Assembly (NCBI RefSeq): GCF_003672135.1
Contig: NC_039513.1
Location: forward strand, 14,783,591 to 14,847,590
Reading direction: 5' to 3'
Length of the DNA stretch: 64,000 nucleotides
DNA from: Ooceraea biroi
Taxonomy: Eukaryota; Arthropoda; Insecta; Hymenoptera; Formicidae
Position numbers and translations under genes: made by a program. Below the pieces are notes generated by a model, which searched no databases, was not told the DNA's origin, and worked only from the letters and a program-made list of their open reading frames with translations. Numbering within the stretch: position 1 is the first letter of the stretch; every line of letters starts with the position of its first letter. Positions 13,641-26,581 of the stretch are shown one piece after another.

Positions 13641-15960
13641 CTATGGATCCCTACTCGACCTCTGGTCCTCGTGCGGCTCGTAATCGTATATTTTATTGGC
13701 GGCTGAAAGAGTGGCTCCTTCCGTGTTTGCCCGCGTACTCGATTGTCGTGCCGGCGTGTATTGTGCGCGCGAACGCGGCTTCATCCAGAGAGAAAGGGAT
13801 AGGGGAGGCGACTTTAGGAGTTAACGCGTCCTCAAGGGCGAGCGGTGCGCGTACACCCGGAAGCGTAATCGTCATTCTTGGCCCGGGCAGCTTCCTCGCA
13901 CGCCTTCGTACAAGGTGGATCGACGCAGAATGGATTTATGGGCGGTATTGCTTCGCGGCCTGAAAGGGACTTGATTCGATGATCGATCGCGCGGTATCGA
14001 GAGATGAACAGCGGACGGCGGACACGCGCAGTGTTACGTTACGTATTATGATTCCCTCGAGTCGTTCGATAATCTTACGGCTACGATATTGCACGGAGGA
14101 GCCTTTCAAAAACATAAGGCACACGATAAACGCGCAATTAATCATCTCGATTAATGATAAAAAAATGTTTCGTATTAAAATGAAGAAAAATATACTAGAA
14201 ATTTATTATTCAATCTTAAGAGTTGGCACAATTTTTCCATAAATCAGATCTCTTTGAAAAATTATAATTACGTGAGAACGCATGCGAGTCATGGCACAGA
14301 TCGCTCTGCCAATTTCGATAGAGATAGAGAGCCAAGGACGAGAATTACAGACGACATGGCAGCGTCGAGTGGACCACCCGGCCCAAACCGGGGCTAACGA
14401 ACCGTGACGTCGGTGATACTACTCGACAACCGGAAATAGAATTTTCCACGTATCCTAACGCGCGGCATTGTCTGTAACACTGCCAGCGCTTCAGGTAGGC
14501 GCAACCCACTTCCCAACATTGTCCCCGTCGTTGTACCGCGCTGTCACGCGCATAATGCCGCGAGTTTAGCATTTATATCTCGTGGACCAGGTATATGTTC
14601 TCGCATAATTAGCGGCAGTCCTTATGCACCGCCGTGACGTCGGCACAGAGGAACGGTTGGAACACAACCCCATGGACCGAGGGTACCGCTGGGAGACAGG
14701 GGAGAGCTGCACCATAATTTTTTCCTACTGTTTCTCGTCACCACTTTTTAACCCCGCGCGACCCGGCCCGTGAGGTCCCGAAAATTCCCACACACCCCTT
14801 CTGTCCGATTTGCATGCCGGCGAGAGAATATCGACGCGTCGTTCGAACTTTCTCAGGCTGGTCCTGCAGGAGGCTCACAGGATCGGGGACACGAAGGCTT
14901 CGAGTCATTTGCATATTTTATGCAACATGATTTAACACAGTATATTGTCCCGTTTCGGAACGGGAGTATCGAGAGAAAGACAGACTTCCCGGCTGCGACT
15001 TTTGCGCTTCGCGCAACTCATCGAGCGTTATTACCAAAGATACCGATCGGAATGATGCAGGTATTGACAACGGAGTAAAAATACGATAAATTGCAGATAA
15101 TTAGCAGACACACTCGTTAACGAGAGTCGTGAGTCATCGAGTCGGCCTATGAGGAATGAGTATTGCAGGCCCAATCGAGTCTTGCACTCAGAAGCAATCA
15201 TAGATACATGACGCACGTAACGTTCCGTTCTCGTACTTAACGACAGAAAAATACCGTTGTGGATCGTTATTACACTAACGATGAAAAAGATTGCGAATTA
15301 TAAGAGAAATTGCCCTTCTAAGTATACACTCTATCTCCAGTGTATATGCGCGCTGCTGCGGAATAAGCTGGTACGAATAACTTTATTTTCTTGTTTCTCG
15401 TCGCAATATCGAGGTATAATGAAGTCACGGCATTTGCATGTCGTCCCCGCCCGGTCATCTCATCGAATGATTTTTCCGAGAAATTTTATGAATTGGTACG
15501 CGACGACCAGCACGCGAGCGCAATGCAGAGAAGCGAATCGCTGTAATTGCATAAATGTAAACACAGTTATTTTCTCACAGATAGGCAGGTACCGATGTGC
15601 AATAATCTTCGGATTAAAAGGACTATTTCATATCGCGCTCGATGTAAACATCGTTCCTATCGCAAATGTTTACTTTTTTATTTACGTGCGCGGAATTACG
15701 CACACGCAAGAGCATGCATAATAAGATACACACGTACACGATGCATGAAAAATTGTGAAAAATAAAAAAAAGCATTTATTCCTGTTGTTATTACTTTGTA
15801 AAATGTAAAGGAAGATTCATGAAGTTTTGGACGTCCTGTCCAAAGAGAGACTGTCACTTCCGTGCGCGAGAATGCGATCAGAAGTAAAAATACAAGTTGG
15901 CTTTCTGACCAACCGGATTATTGAAAAATCTAGGGAGAAGTGGCGTTCTTAAGGACCTCT
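13641..15960. other. gene-free stretch
   Basis: Several half or near CRE motifs (TGACGTCG at about 14404 and 14636). Short frames at 13643-13963 plus and 13693-13875 minus overlap and show no domain. Nothing else supportable. Confidence 0.5.
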
Positions 15961-15982
15961 TGAGAGAGTGAGAGAGAGAGAG
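15961..15982 (+). repeat. (GA)n microsatellite
   Basis: GA dinucleotide run with one T interruption. Confidence 0.8.
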
Positions 15983-16672
15983 TCCTTGCCGGTGGCATAC
16001 CTTCCTTTCACATGCTAACTCTCCTCAATAGTCCGGCCGGTGGTACGAAAGGACCACTTTTCAGATTTAAATCAAGACCGCGTGAACGTATCCTACCGCG
16101 ACCTACCCGATTTGCATTACAGTGCGGTGAAACGCACGTGCGTGTGCGTATACTTTTAAACGTTTTAAATGCGAGACGTACCGGTTGTCAAGCGGATAGA
16201 CTTAGTTGCAAACTTGAGAAATTATCCGTCGACTGGAAGATCGTATGCGAACAAAATCATTATAAAGTGACTGGCCGTAAACATTTGCAACATTTATTTG
16301 GCAGTTTAACATATTTTTTAAATATCATCAGTAATAAAATTCTTCTTTTCGCAACAGAATCATATATTTATGTAACAATAGATGATGCATAGTTGTAGAA
16401 TAATATTTGGATATTCATAGCATAATTTTAATTTGTAATTTAATATCAATTTAATTACGGATTTAATTACGAATACATAAACCGAGCCCGGACATTGTAA
16501 CGTAATCATTTTTAGTCGTGTGCGACAAACATGTTAAATTCTGTACGCTGGCAGCGAGCACAGTCGCACCTGCCGGTGCAATAATTCGCCCTTACATCGA
16601 GCTCCAGGCTGATATCAAATTAAAGAAATTCATTAAGTAACTGCTGCGTACACGCGACAAAGAAGATTACCG
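15983..16672. other. gene-free stretch
   Basis: Mixed composition. A 126-residue frame at 16012-16392 covers part of it, but codon content and residues show no family signature and the 3' half is AT-rich non-coding-like sequence. Confidence 0.45.
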
Positions 16673-16966
16673 TTACTCAAGGCGGCGTAAAAAAACAGCA
16701 AAATTATGGCTTACAGAATTCGAAGTAGCAGCTTGTTCCATAAATAACGCGTTTTCTCTCATTTTAGTCATGATTACTAAGTACTTGGTAGCAGTATAAA
16801 ATGCGTTCGCCAACTCCTCAGACGTGATAGCAGCTCTTAATATTTTCAAGTAATATTGCGTAATGACATTCGTCATTTGTTTCACAGCCAGCTGCGGAGC
16901 AAATGAGATATCTAGTTTACAATTACAATTCGTACATTTTGATCTACCCTTTTGATACCGTCTCAT
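16673..16966 (-). CDS. possible small protein, 97 residues, unrecognised
   Basis: Open frame on the minus strand from ATG (complement of 16964-16966) to TAA. The first 25 residues are basic and cysteine-containing (CTNCNC at about residues 11-16). Residues 28-75 are rich in alanine, leucine, isoleucine, tyrosine and threonine with a helical look, and the end is RRLE. No signal peptide, no known domain. Unlike most open frames here it is neither low-complexity nor overlapped by a long frame on the other strand, which is why it is listed. No promoter or splice context supports it, and a chance frame remains the more likely explanation. Confidence 0.12.
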   Translation of the reverse strand: MRRYQKGRSKCTNCNCKLDISFAPQLAVKQMTNVITQYYLKILRAAITSEELANAFYTATKYLVIMTKMRENALFMEQAATSNSVSHNFAVFLRRLE

Positions 16967-17469
16967 ACAAGTAATTTGCTTATAAAACTTTTACATCAAG
17001 GATCAGTAGGATATCAACCTGTATCAGACATATTACGTAATGTACTAGCATTTCTCGTGTTCCTCGTCTCTCGGAATTACCGCGTCAAGTGTTGAATCAT
17101 TTTATGGGGAAATAAACGCAACAGAGTAAAGAAGACGATCATTTAGCGTTGCATGTCCGATCGCAGCAAGAGCATCGTACAACGTATCGATCGTTGTCCA
17201 GATACCGCGACTCATATTCACGTGTCACACGTATACGTGATACGCACTCGTATCTGGTATGAACATCACACCCTGCAGCCATTACACGGAGAACCTCTCG
17301 AGATACCCCCGGAAGTGCGATGTTGCGACATTTCGATCACGCCACGGTCGTCGATCGTCGACACCCTAATTACGGTATCTGGACATCGCGCGGTCCGGGT
17401 GACAATGTAGTCCTCGTGACGTCCAGATAAAGCCGCAATGACATATCATTAATATTTAACGCATTTTTT
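16967..17469. other. gene-free stretch with TATA-like and palindromic sites
   Basis: TATAAAA at 16981-16987 with TCAGTA at 17003-17008 looks like a core promoter, but the spacing is about 6 bases short and the first downstream ATG is followed at once by a stop. A perfect 12-bp palindrome CACGTATACGTG lies at 17228-17239. Confidence 0.35.
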
Positions 17470-17890
17470 TCCGCAGCGCACGTCGAGGCAGATGGAGCAG
17501 TGGCAAAGACTCGCCGCCACCGAAGACGGGGGAGGGTTGATGCGGAAGCGCCGAAGATGAGGAGGAGGGAAGGAGCGACGTCGTGAGGAGTGCCGGACTA
17601 AATTACCCGGACGTGCTCGCGCAGATAAGGCTCCCTGTGTACGCGCATAATGCGGTACGTAATGTGCAGTCCACGAGCAACCACCCGCCCGCCACCTCCT
17701 CTTCTGCCTCCTCCGTCGCCATTGCCGTCACCGCCGCCGTCGCCGTCGCGCTCGGAGGAAGAAGAAGCGACTGAGATGGAGGTAGAGCTGGAGGAGGAGG
17801 AATTAGAACCTATGTATCCGCGTATGCAGTCTGTGTGCTCAGAGGCTGGGCACATATTGACCGATACGTACCGCCGGTAGCAAGATAAAC
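17470..17890. other. CpG-rich trinucleotide block
   Basis: Pyrimidine-rich trinucleotides (CTC/CTT/CCG) at 17690-17750 are followed by purine-rich ones (GGA/GAA/GAG) at 17754-17805, so the two halves can pair as an imperfect hairpin. Three overlapping frames are open: 17583-17774 plus, 17650-17880 plus, 17598-18050 minus. The frame from ATG 17650 encodes a proline-rich start, an acidic middle, and an ordinary-looking tail of about 25 residues; it is the only one of the three with a non-repetitive part. I do not call it a gene. Confidence 0.4.
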
Positions 17891-18090
17891 AGTTCCCTTC
17901 TCGTTTGCTCTCCCGGCCATTCTTCCTCCGCTCTCGCTCTACCTGTGTACCTTCTCTCCTCTCCCCCCCTCTCTCTCTCTGTTTCTCTCTCAGTTTCTTT
18001 TCCTCTCCTAGCTCTCGTCTCTCTTTCTCCATCTCTGTATTTCTTCCCATTTCTCCTTCTCATTCTCTCTTTTCCTATGTTTATCCTCTC
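17891..18090 (+). repeat. 200-base pyrimidine tract
   Basis: Strongly strand-asymmetric: nearly all C and T on the plus strand, with CT runs at about 17969-18000 and a CTCTCAG that resembles a splice acceptor near 17986-17992. The arginine/glutamate-rich minus-strand frames are artefacts of this tract. Confidence 0.75.
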
Positions 18091-20030
18091 TACCCTCTTG
18101 AGCCCAGTGTCGAGTCACCGCCCATGACCCGCGCGCGCAAAATTTATGGTGACACGTCGACTGTAAGACACGCTTGTAAAATTTCGTCATAAAGAATACA
18201 TTCTGCTACGCGGGGAGGCAGGGGTAAGGGGAGACGCTATGAAAGTCTAGTCAGAATGTGATCCTAGTCGCTGCGGCTGAAAAAAAAGAATGGAGGTGTG
18301 TTTTAGAAAGCTAGCTCTTATCCCTCTTCCATTATGAGATGCATAGGTTGTTACGGGGAGAATACACGAACGGATCTCTCACGACCGTTGAACTTAATTA
18401 AGCGGCGAGGAGTTCTTTTCTCGACGACTTCCTCATCCTTGCCATTTGATCTCTCTATCGCTTTCGGTAAAAGATAAAAGCATATTTGTCATGTAAACGC
18501 GTAACATTTGTCATGCTGCGTGCGCCTCCACGATCGCGTCTTAAACCCCCGACGATAAGGCGGATCCGTCAATTTCTGCAACACAGACACAATCATGTAC
18601 GTACATGTGTCTTTACGTGTGTGTCTATGATGCATAGAAATACAAAACTCCAAAAATACGCGATAAACGAGAGATTGCTGCACGCTCCTTATAATACAGG
18701 GGTGAAGAGCAAATAAAAAGGCAAGCCCGAATATCGCTCGAGGTGCGGAAACGAAATCACGCGATTGCTGTCGGACGGGCTGCGAAATAATAAAGTTCGC
18801 CGTGTCCCCGGTGACTTTAATCACTCGCCCGAGGTGACCACCGCGACGAGAACCCTGTAATTCCTCACAAAACCCTGGACGAACTGTCGTGGTCATCGTT
18901 GTTGTCATCATTGTCCCCATCCACGGGGAGGGCTGCATTTTTCGGGCGTCCGTCGGTGGCAAGCCGCGTATCGAAGATCGATCGTGGCGGAAGTACCCTT
19001 AAGGCGAGTGCGTCAGTATCCGCTTAAGTGCTAGGCTGCCGCCGAGTGCACCCTGCAGGCATCGGCTCATCTCATTCGTGTGTCATGCGAATTTATATCG
19101 AAGCTCGCGCGCTTAAAAGGCGCGGCGGCGTCATTCCCGCAGATTGAGATCGATCTCTCGCGACGGAGACGTCTTGTAATCCCACGATAGAGAGCGCGTG
19201 TCTCGTTAACGACGAGTAATCACGGGTGGCCAAATGTGCAATTACAAATAATGCCAGTAATTATATCGAACAAATGCAATTGCGACGTCGTTAGGCAAAC
19301 GCGATTCCCGCCGCTCGACTGACCTTTCCGCACGCACGTTCATTACTCGGTTCCGCGACGACGAGGACTCGTCGCTTTTTCATCAGAACGCGCGAGGGAC
19401 GAGGCGGCGGGCGGGGGAGGAGAACGAAAGAGAGGAGCGGATCGTGGGGCTGCAAATTACATTGTGAAGTGCCATTAACGGCGACGTAATAGCCACAATA
19501 GGCGAGCCCGGGGGTTTTTTATATACGCACACATGGGTGCATGGTGTCGGTGTACGCCTGGTGTATCGTGCGGTCGTCTCCGCGCAATAAAACGCGTGAA
19601 AAGAACTCTTGCGCGTATATACATACATACGTGAGATCGCGCGCCGCACGTCCGACGGATGCCAAATGTTGCCGCGGGCTGGAACAAAAGGGAAAGAAAA
19701 AAGCAGAAGAGAAACAAGCAAAGAAAGAAACAACCCGGGAACAACCGCGCTCGTATTCAGCGGTAACCGGCGATTACACTTCGTCTACGTGCTACGCGTC
19801 TCTCGCGCCATTGTAATTAAACGAAGGAGACACGCTCTCGGAGACGGAGGGAGGCGGTATTGTAATTAAATAAAGGTGTTCGCCGCGCGCGCGATGGTTG
19901 GCATACGAGCCGCATTAAAGACTCTCGGCTAAAGAGACGGACCGAGCCTCGGCATTCACTTAAGCAGGATACGTACGGTTGCGGCGGTATGAAAAGAGAG
20001 CCCCGGCGATATAACGGCAACGTGTCACAT
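18091..20030. other. gene-free stretch
   Basis: Moderately CpG-rich. A purine tract at 19679-19732 gives two different minus-strand frames (from 19733 and 19744) that both begin with leucine/phenylalanine-rich, signal-peptide-like starts; because both registers do this, it is compositional. Nothing else supportable. Confidence 0.5.
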
Positions 20031-21560
20031 CTCTATTAATGCGATCTCCACCTCCGCCTCCACTGCTTACTTGCACTTTTCACGATGACCTTTGTGCCCG
20101 TGATTCACGCGCGCGATTTGACCGACGACGATTGTTTCACCGACCGATCGATGGCCAAACGAGATGATGACGAGTGAAAGACGAGAACAAGGGAAATGTG
20201 TCACGATCGAAATTACATTCTCTCTCCCCGGTCAAAGGTTCATTCCCGTTCTGTCGCACGTAATTTGTGTCTGAATTATTGTTGCTATTTTCTTCTTTTT
20301 CTGCTTTTTTTTTTAATAGTGCGGTCGATCGGAAATCATTGTTTTCTCATGTCGAATAAATTGTTTCGATTGAATTGGCATTTTCATCTTAAAATTGCGA
20401 AAAATATTATATGTGCATACACGATAAATTATAAAGGTTTATCGTGATTTTTAAACGCGCATATTGCACGTATGTTACAATGTTTAAAAGTTGATTGCAG
20501 ATTTTATTTGTGAATTTTACTCTGCGCTTTGCTTTCCCTCAAATTCCAAACGATGCGCAGATGCGAACGTTAAAATACGGCGTCGTAAATATTTTTAATT
20601 GAAACAATTGTTCATGTGTATTATTGCCGCGATTTATCCGCACCGTTATACTTGCAAAATAACTGCGTGTTTTGAGAATTTTTAATTTTTATTTTTTTTT
20701 TAAATTCGCGGATGCAATCATCTAAATAGCAACTGCGCAATATCATGAAAATCTTTGTGTGGTTTAATAATTACAAGCAAACATCATATTGTAGTTACTA
20801 AAAATTATATCAGGAGAAGAGAAACAGATGAAAAAGAAGATTCCTACCAAGACACGCATGTTCAACAACTTGATTATTAATAATTAAATAACTTTCACGA
20901 AAAGATAAATCTTTACGACAAATCGTCAACTAATTTCTCGAGTGAATCACGATTCGTTCTACGCCCGCTCTTTACAATATTTTTTAACCGATTGTCAACC
21001 ACATTTCCCGGGGGAAAAACGCAACGAAAGGATCCTGCCAGGACGAGGACGCAGGATGCAGGACAAGTACAAAATTTTGCCGCAGAGGGAACCACGTACT
21101 AAGGCATATGCGACGGAGTCAGCGCCAAATAACAAGCAAGGGAAGCGGTGAAAGCTCGGATTCTCTTTCTACCTCTGACGATAAAGTAGTCATTTTCTAA
21201 ATCAAACTACGATCACGTTACAATGTCTTGTAAAAACAGAATCGAGTTCATCATGACAAGTTGTTCATTTAGGCAATATATGTTTTTAATTATTTATCAA
21301 TATTTGCAACTGATTAATTTCACGAAGCCGCTATGTGACAAAATGAAAATTACTACAATGTAAGAAAACTATTTAATTGCGCGTAGATATACATGTATAT
21401 AAAATGTATCAATTTATTTATCTGAAATGATATACTAAAAATAATAACACGCACGATACTCTGAAAAATTCTGAATGCCTTTGTTCGTTTCCGCGTCATT
21501 AGAACACAGAAACAATACAGAAAACTGATCGAACGAAAACATTTTAATATTCCGGTACGC
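20031..21560. other. AT-rich gene-free stretch
   Basis: Long AT-rich runs (20290-20900, 21230-21470). A 53-codon frame without an ATG on the minus strand (about 20235 to 20075) ends beside a CAAGTAAGC donor-like site; no family signature. No RNA gene recognised. Confidence 0.5.
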
Positions 21561-23300
21561 CACGACTATTAACTGCGCCAACAACTATAATTAACGCAGG
21601 GACTGTAATTAAAATCCATTAACAGCTCGGGGGAATTTACGTGCGTCGCGTCGGATTAAATAACGTATCTAATGCCGATTCTTGACGCTTCTGTTGCGAG
21701 GGAAAAGGTATATACGTAATTTAACCGCGCGCGCGCGCGAGATGCGTGTGGAAACGGTCGTAACTAAATTAGCGTCGTAAAGCGCCCGGCAAAACCTCGC
21801 GGTTGATCATTTTTATAGCGCATTAAACCGCTTTATGCGATAGAAACGTAACGAAATGCCCGCGCGCGCGGACGGAGCGGCGTTCACCGCGATGCGCTTT
21901 CAGCGCGTGCATTCTCGGTGAGCTCGCGAGCGTAAAGAGGCCGAGGGGAAGCGCGTAATTAGGGCTTGCCGTGGTAAAACTGACAAGTACACGTCAATTA
22001 GTGCAACGGTAATCGGTCGCGCCGTCCCGTCCCATCCGCGAGGGGACAATTTCGCAAAAAAAAAAAAGAAAAAGGAACGAGACCTGGCCGATACGGCACT
22101 TTACTCTCTTCTCCGTAACCCGCGTGCATCGTCGCAATAAGTTACCGGCGATTTAACACGAAACTGATGCTCGGGAAACGGGACGGCTGGATGGAAGGTT
22201 CAAAGGAAACGCAAGACAGCAAGCCCTCTTACGGAACCGCCGACTTGACGGACGCTCAACCGCGCCACCGATTCCAACAGACCTCTTCATAAGGCCTTAA
22301 TTGCTTGGCAACTTAGGCACCGTCACCGATATATTTGAGGGATGCTGCTGGAAGAACGCTTTTCGCGAGATACGGCGCGCCTACGCGCGGATAATCGCAA
22401 GCGGATCGGAATCCTCGCGTATTTACAAGCGTTTAGCGCGACGAGTATTCCATCATCGCGACGCTAATGAGCGAGCACGAGCTGTCGGTAGGAAACAAAT
22501 TGCGAGATTTTCATCTCTGTCCCGAGACAATGACGTCGTTGTAATCTATGAGTCACTATTGGCATTATGCGTTATTCGCCCACATCGCGTGCCCACTACG
22601 TGCGCAGCATGCATTTTGCAAGATGCGGCGCGATTAGCGTGCCGCATAAATCCAGTTGAAAGGATTCATTGAGATATCATACCGAAAATTAGTTTTCCGT
22701 GAGAGCGAGAGAGCGCGACCGACACGCGACACGCGTAAAAGCTCGCCAGGGAACAAAACGCACACATCACGGAGCGAAACATTAAAGGGAAACTTCGTGG
22801 TGCAATCTCACATATCAATGTCGCGGAAGGCGAGAATCAGTTTCAATATCACTGTCACGCTCACGCTGAATGCGAAATACCGTAATATTTCAATAGTTCG
22901 CAGAAGAGCTGTATATGAAGCGCGTCTGGCGAAAGTGAAACGACGCGAGTAACTTCCGCGTTCTCGTCTGACAGTGCGGTCGGTGTGAACTCTCCTTAAT
23001 GGACAACGATAACGTCCGGATGAGCGAACGATGATAAAACGCTGGATTCCCGTTTTCCTCCCATCGCCTTTTCCCTTATCTGTCGGCGAACATTTCGCGG
23101 AAGACCTATTCGACCTGCCTTGTCTGAGAAGCAAAGACGACGTACAGTCGCCGATTAGACCTTTACATCTTTCATTGACCGGACGAGTGGAAGAACGTTG
23201 GAAGAAGATGGCAAGTGCGATAGCTTCGACCGACCACTGGACTTGTTGGACGAAAGCATCTATACGTTGTCCATAAGATATTACATTTGATTTTAGTCCA
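21561..23300. other. CpG-rich gene-free stretch
   Basis: Includes a (CG)7 run at 21726-21739 and a 12-A run at 22056-22067. Overlapping frames on both strands at 22808-23305 and 23031-23276 are unconvincing. Confidence 0.5.
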
Positions 23301-25376
23301 TTCATTTAATTAAAAGCAGAGCTTTTAAATATCATATATTGCAAAAAAGAAAAAAACTAATACCGTGTAAAAGAGATCTTTTATTTTACGTCCTGTTGAT
23401 TCAACAGCTCTGATGGTGATCTCATTTATCGGACGAAAAAATCGCAATTAAGCTCTAATGGCGTTCTAATGGTGTCATCTAACTGTTCCCTCGAGATCTG
23501 ACGAATATCGTTTCTTCTTCCTCGGAAGCGCTCGATGGGAAAGAAATTATGGAAATGCCCCGATAAGACAACGAGCTTAATTACACCAGGTTTGCTACGA
23601 GCTAGAGGAAACAAACCGTACAACAGCTAGTTGGAAAACACACAGAATTGACTATTGTTCAGTAATTACGAGAAATTACGTTAGCTGCGGAACTGATTAC
23701 TACTCGAACGCTAAAACGCACTTGCTCTGTGAAGGTAACTTCGTAACACAATGGTGCGTTTGCTCGTTGCATAGATGGTACTTATTTAATATGCGAACGT
23801 GCATGCACGTATACACATGCATAATCGCGCGTTTGACCGAGCAATAAAATCACTTCCATCAACAGCTGGAAAGCAATGACGTAATGGTCAACACGCAAAA
23901 CGTATACGTGTGCATAACTCGAGTCAACTTTTTATTTCAGAGAAGAGTAGCTTTTTTATTGCAAAGTGCCTCGAGATATACCATTCGCAATAATTATCAC
24001 TGAATTAAGAGACAGATCGTTTAAATAGCATCATGAGGCCAAGACATTTAATCATACGTACATATCACGTACGTAAACTATACGTTTACATAAGAAGTTA
24101 TATAAATGCATCATAGACCTGCGCGATGTTACAATAAAGATAGGTATCAGCAGAGTTTCGCGCGTGTATATTTTCCACGCGATTTTTCACACGTAGGAAA
24201 ATGGCAATTTACATCATCGACGCACGCATGTCGGATAATATTATACGCAAGTGCGATTATGAGAGAAAGAGAGAGAGCGAGACCAATTTTTCACCTGCAA
24301 GACTACACCGGACAATGCAAATTGCAACATGCAGTAACGAAAATATGCAGGCAAGGAGGAGCGATTAAGCAATTTTAGCGGGCGGTAACCCCGCGAGGCA
24401 CGGAACAATCACTATAAGAACGTGACACAGCTGTCACTCGCGGCATTTACATATTTTTCCATACGTTATGAGAATGTTGGCGTCGCGTTGCTGCAATGTG
24501 CTCCTCTTTGTGACACCAGCGGCAAGATAACAGTGCTGTTATCGTCATCACCGTGCGTTACTTCACGTGTTCGTCCGTTATTCGTTAAGCATCGGACATA
24601 CTTGCATTTACGTGTATGAACCGTATTTCGATGCACGAGCAGAAATTCGCAGATGGCAACAATTCTCTCTCTACCTGCAAGCCTTTACTTAAAATCAATC
24701 AACTCAATGGCAACGTTTGCAACTGCCACTTCCCAGCAACTACCAATTTCATACTTACATTCTTTTGGCGCATTACCGTCACGATATTGCTAACAGGAAA
24801 CGCAAACAAACACGCGTATTATTATCGATATTATAATGATTGTTGAGATATTATATTTGATCTATAATACATTATAGATTCTGTCGCAGTAACACGATGA
24901 AAGTGCAATTTGCGCGTCGTAACACGAACAATTTAATAACAAACTGCTCCCCAATATACTGCGCGACGTCATTTATCGCACGAGTCGTTCACCTGGCCAA
25001 GTATTCATGCGTATTATTGTGCTTAGGTAGCTTGGCATAATTGTAATCACGCTAATGCATCTCGTTGTGGCACGTCCCGTCACTGCAACCATATCGTCTA
25101 CGGTACGTGCGCTGGATGACAACGAGACGCTTTCGAGATCGTTTCACGCGATAATGATAGCGTGCTGCACACGCACCCAAACAATAGATGGATGTGCAAG
25201 AGTGATCAATAGGTCAATGCAAGAGAAAATTAACTGTTGGCCCAGTCGTCCTTTTTTACGTGTTTAACAGCGCGTTCACGTCGGAGGTACATTTCTATCT
25301 ACATCTGTGTACACAATTCAACTCTTTGTCTCGATCAGTCTTCTAGTCTTGATTGTTTCATCTTATCTGCCAACAG
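23301..25376. other. gene-free stretch
   Basis: Mixed AT- and CpG-rich DNA with many short TACGTA-type palindromes (about 24050-24090). Short frames at 24106-24378 and 24422-24846 carry no recognisable motif. Confidence 0.5.
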
Positions 25377-25414
25377 TGCGAATAGCGTGCGCGCGGTTCG
25401 GCACGCTATTCGCA
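25377..25414. repeat. perfect 14-bp stem hairpin
   Basis: TGCGAATAGCGTGC (25377-25390) and GCACGCTATTCGCA (25401-25414) are exact reverse complements around a 10-base loop. The stem is too short for a canonical microRNA precursor and no T-run follows it. Confidence 0.85.
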
Positions 25415-26510
25415 TAATTTTAAATTTATAATATCCCCCATAATATAATCAAAAGTATTATCTTGAACGTGCAATGACAAGTATTTTCTCTATATGCCAT
25501 CGTGAATTAATTTAAGTAAATAAATAAATAAATGCATTGCGCATCATACTTTTTGTTCGGCAACAGAGAACTGGGAATTCTTTTATATAATTTCGCGAAC
25601 TCGGGTACCCTCGGCGAAATGTGATCTGACAGATCGACCACACTGAATTCTAATCAGCATCTGTCACGTTACATTCAAGCGTAGCGATTGGCAGATTCCG
25701 AGATAACGTGCAATTTTACTTTTAATCATTATCGCGAGTAACGAGGCGCGTCAGGGTTTAGGTACGCAGTAATAGCGGCGCAATAGGTTCGAGCGGTGCT
25801 TCGTAATAATCATCATCATCATCATCATCATCATCACCGCCACCAGTTTATTATTATCGTTATCTTCGCGCCTGTAGCATGGATAGCCAGCAGAAAGAAA
25901 GCAGAAATATCCACTGTGTTAGCACGAGCAGAAAGAAACGCGCAAAAGGTGCCTCGGAGTACCGGACACGCGGCAGTGGAAGGTTGCAGCACGCGTGCAT
26001 CTCGAAACGACAGGCCTGTTGCACAGGCGCCATAATCTTCTCACTGCGGCTCATGCCGTATTGTCTTTCATTGAACAAAGGCAGAAATTAATAATCACGA
26101 GACAGAACAATGCACGTGACCCGTCGTGTGTATCCGCGATGCGTAACGAGCCACGCAGAGCTCAAGCTGGAATAACAACGCTGAATCAGACATTGTATCA
26201 TCAGGCGCGTCATCTTTGGTTTCTTTATTAGAGTTGCGATCTTTCTTTCATCGCGCTTTGTGCCTGAGAAATGCGTTGCAGATATTCCGGACTTGGCGCA
26301 AACAAAGTAACAATATGAAAAAAATACTATATAATTTGTTAAAAATACAATAAAAATACTATAGTCATCAAAAGGTACTCTGAATTATAAGCAAATTATA
26401 ATAAATGCAACTATCGTTTGTCTCAATGTACCCACAACATCAAAGAGTCATTATATTCCTCTTCCTTACATCCCTAATATTTCATTCTTTGCTTATCGCC
26501 AAATGAAAGT
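25415..26510. other. gene-free stretch
   Basis: AT-rich to 25560, then mixed. Minus-strand TATATAAAAG near 25583-25592 is followed by an ATG giving only an 11-codon frame, so it is not called a promoter. Contains the CAT microsatellite listed separately; short frames at 25860-26231 overlap on both strands. Confidence 0.5.
25811..25836 (+). repeat. (CAT)8 microsatellite
   Basis: Eight exact CAT units, read in one frame as polyhistidine. Simple slippage repeat; likely polymorphic. Confidence 0.9.
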
Positions 26511-26514
26511 AAAG

Positions 26515-26552
26515 TATATATAAAACCAGCAGAAGAGACATTTAGCTCGTCA
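26515..26552 (+). promoter_or_regulatory. candidate core promoter (TATA + initiator)
   Basis: TATATATAAAA at 26515-26525 is the strongest TATA box seen in the window. TCATAC at 26550-26555 matches the insect initiator TCAKTY at 5 of 6 positions, and its A (26552) lies 31-33 bases from the TATA, the expected spacing. A GATA-type site (CTTATC, 26492-26497) lies about 25 bases upstream. This would give a 30-base leader before the ATG at 26582. Motifs are seen directly; activity is inferred. Confidence 0.35.
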
Positions 26553-26581
26553 TACACACACTTGCACCACGTTAACGAGAT

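Noticed and set aside
16873..16895. TCACAGCCAGCT similar to the miR-2 family
   Set aside because: No complementary arm nearby and the match stops after the seed region.
17598..18050. 150-residue Arg/Glu/Ser/Gly-rich minus-strand frame
   Set aside because: Entirely produced by the trinucleotide and pyrimidine tracts.
19383..19744. Two minus-strand frames with signal-peptide-like starts
   Set aside because: Both registers of the same purine tract give Leu/Phe-rich starts, so composition explains them.
21480..21500. TTTGTTCGTTT resembling miR-375
   Set aside because: Only the first 11 bases agree and there is no hairpin.
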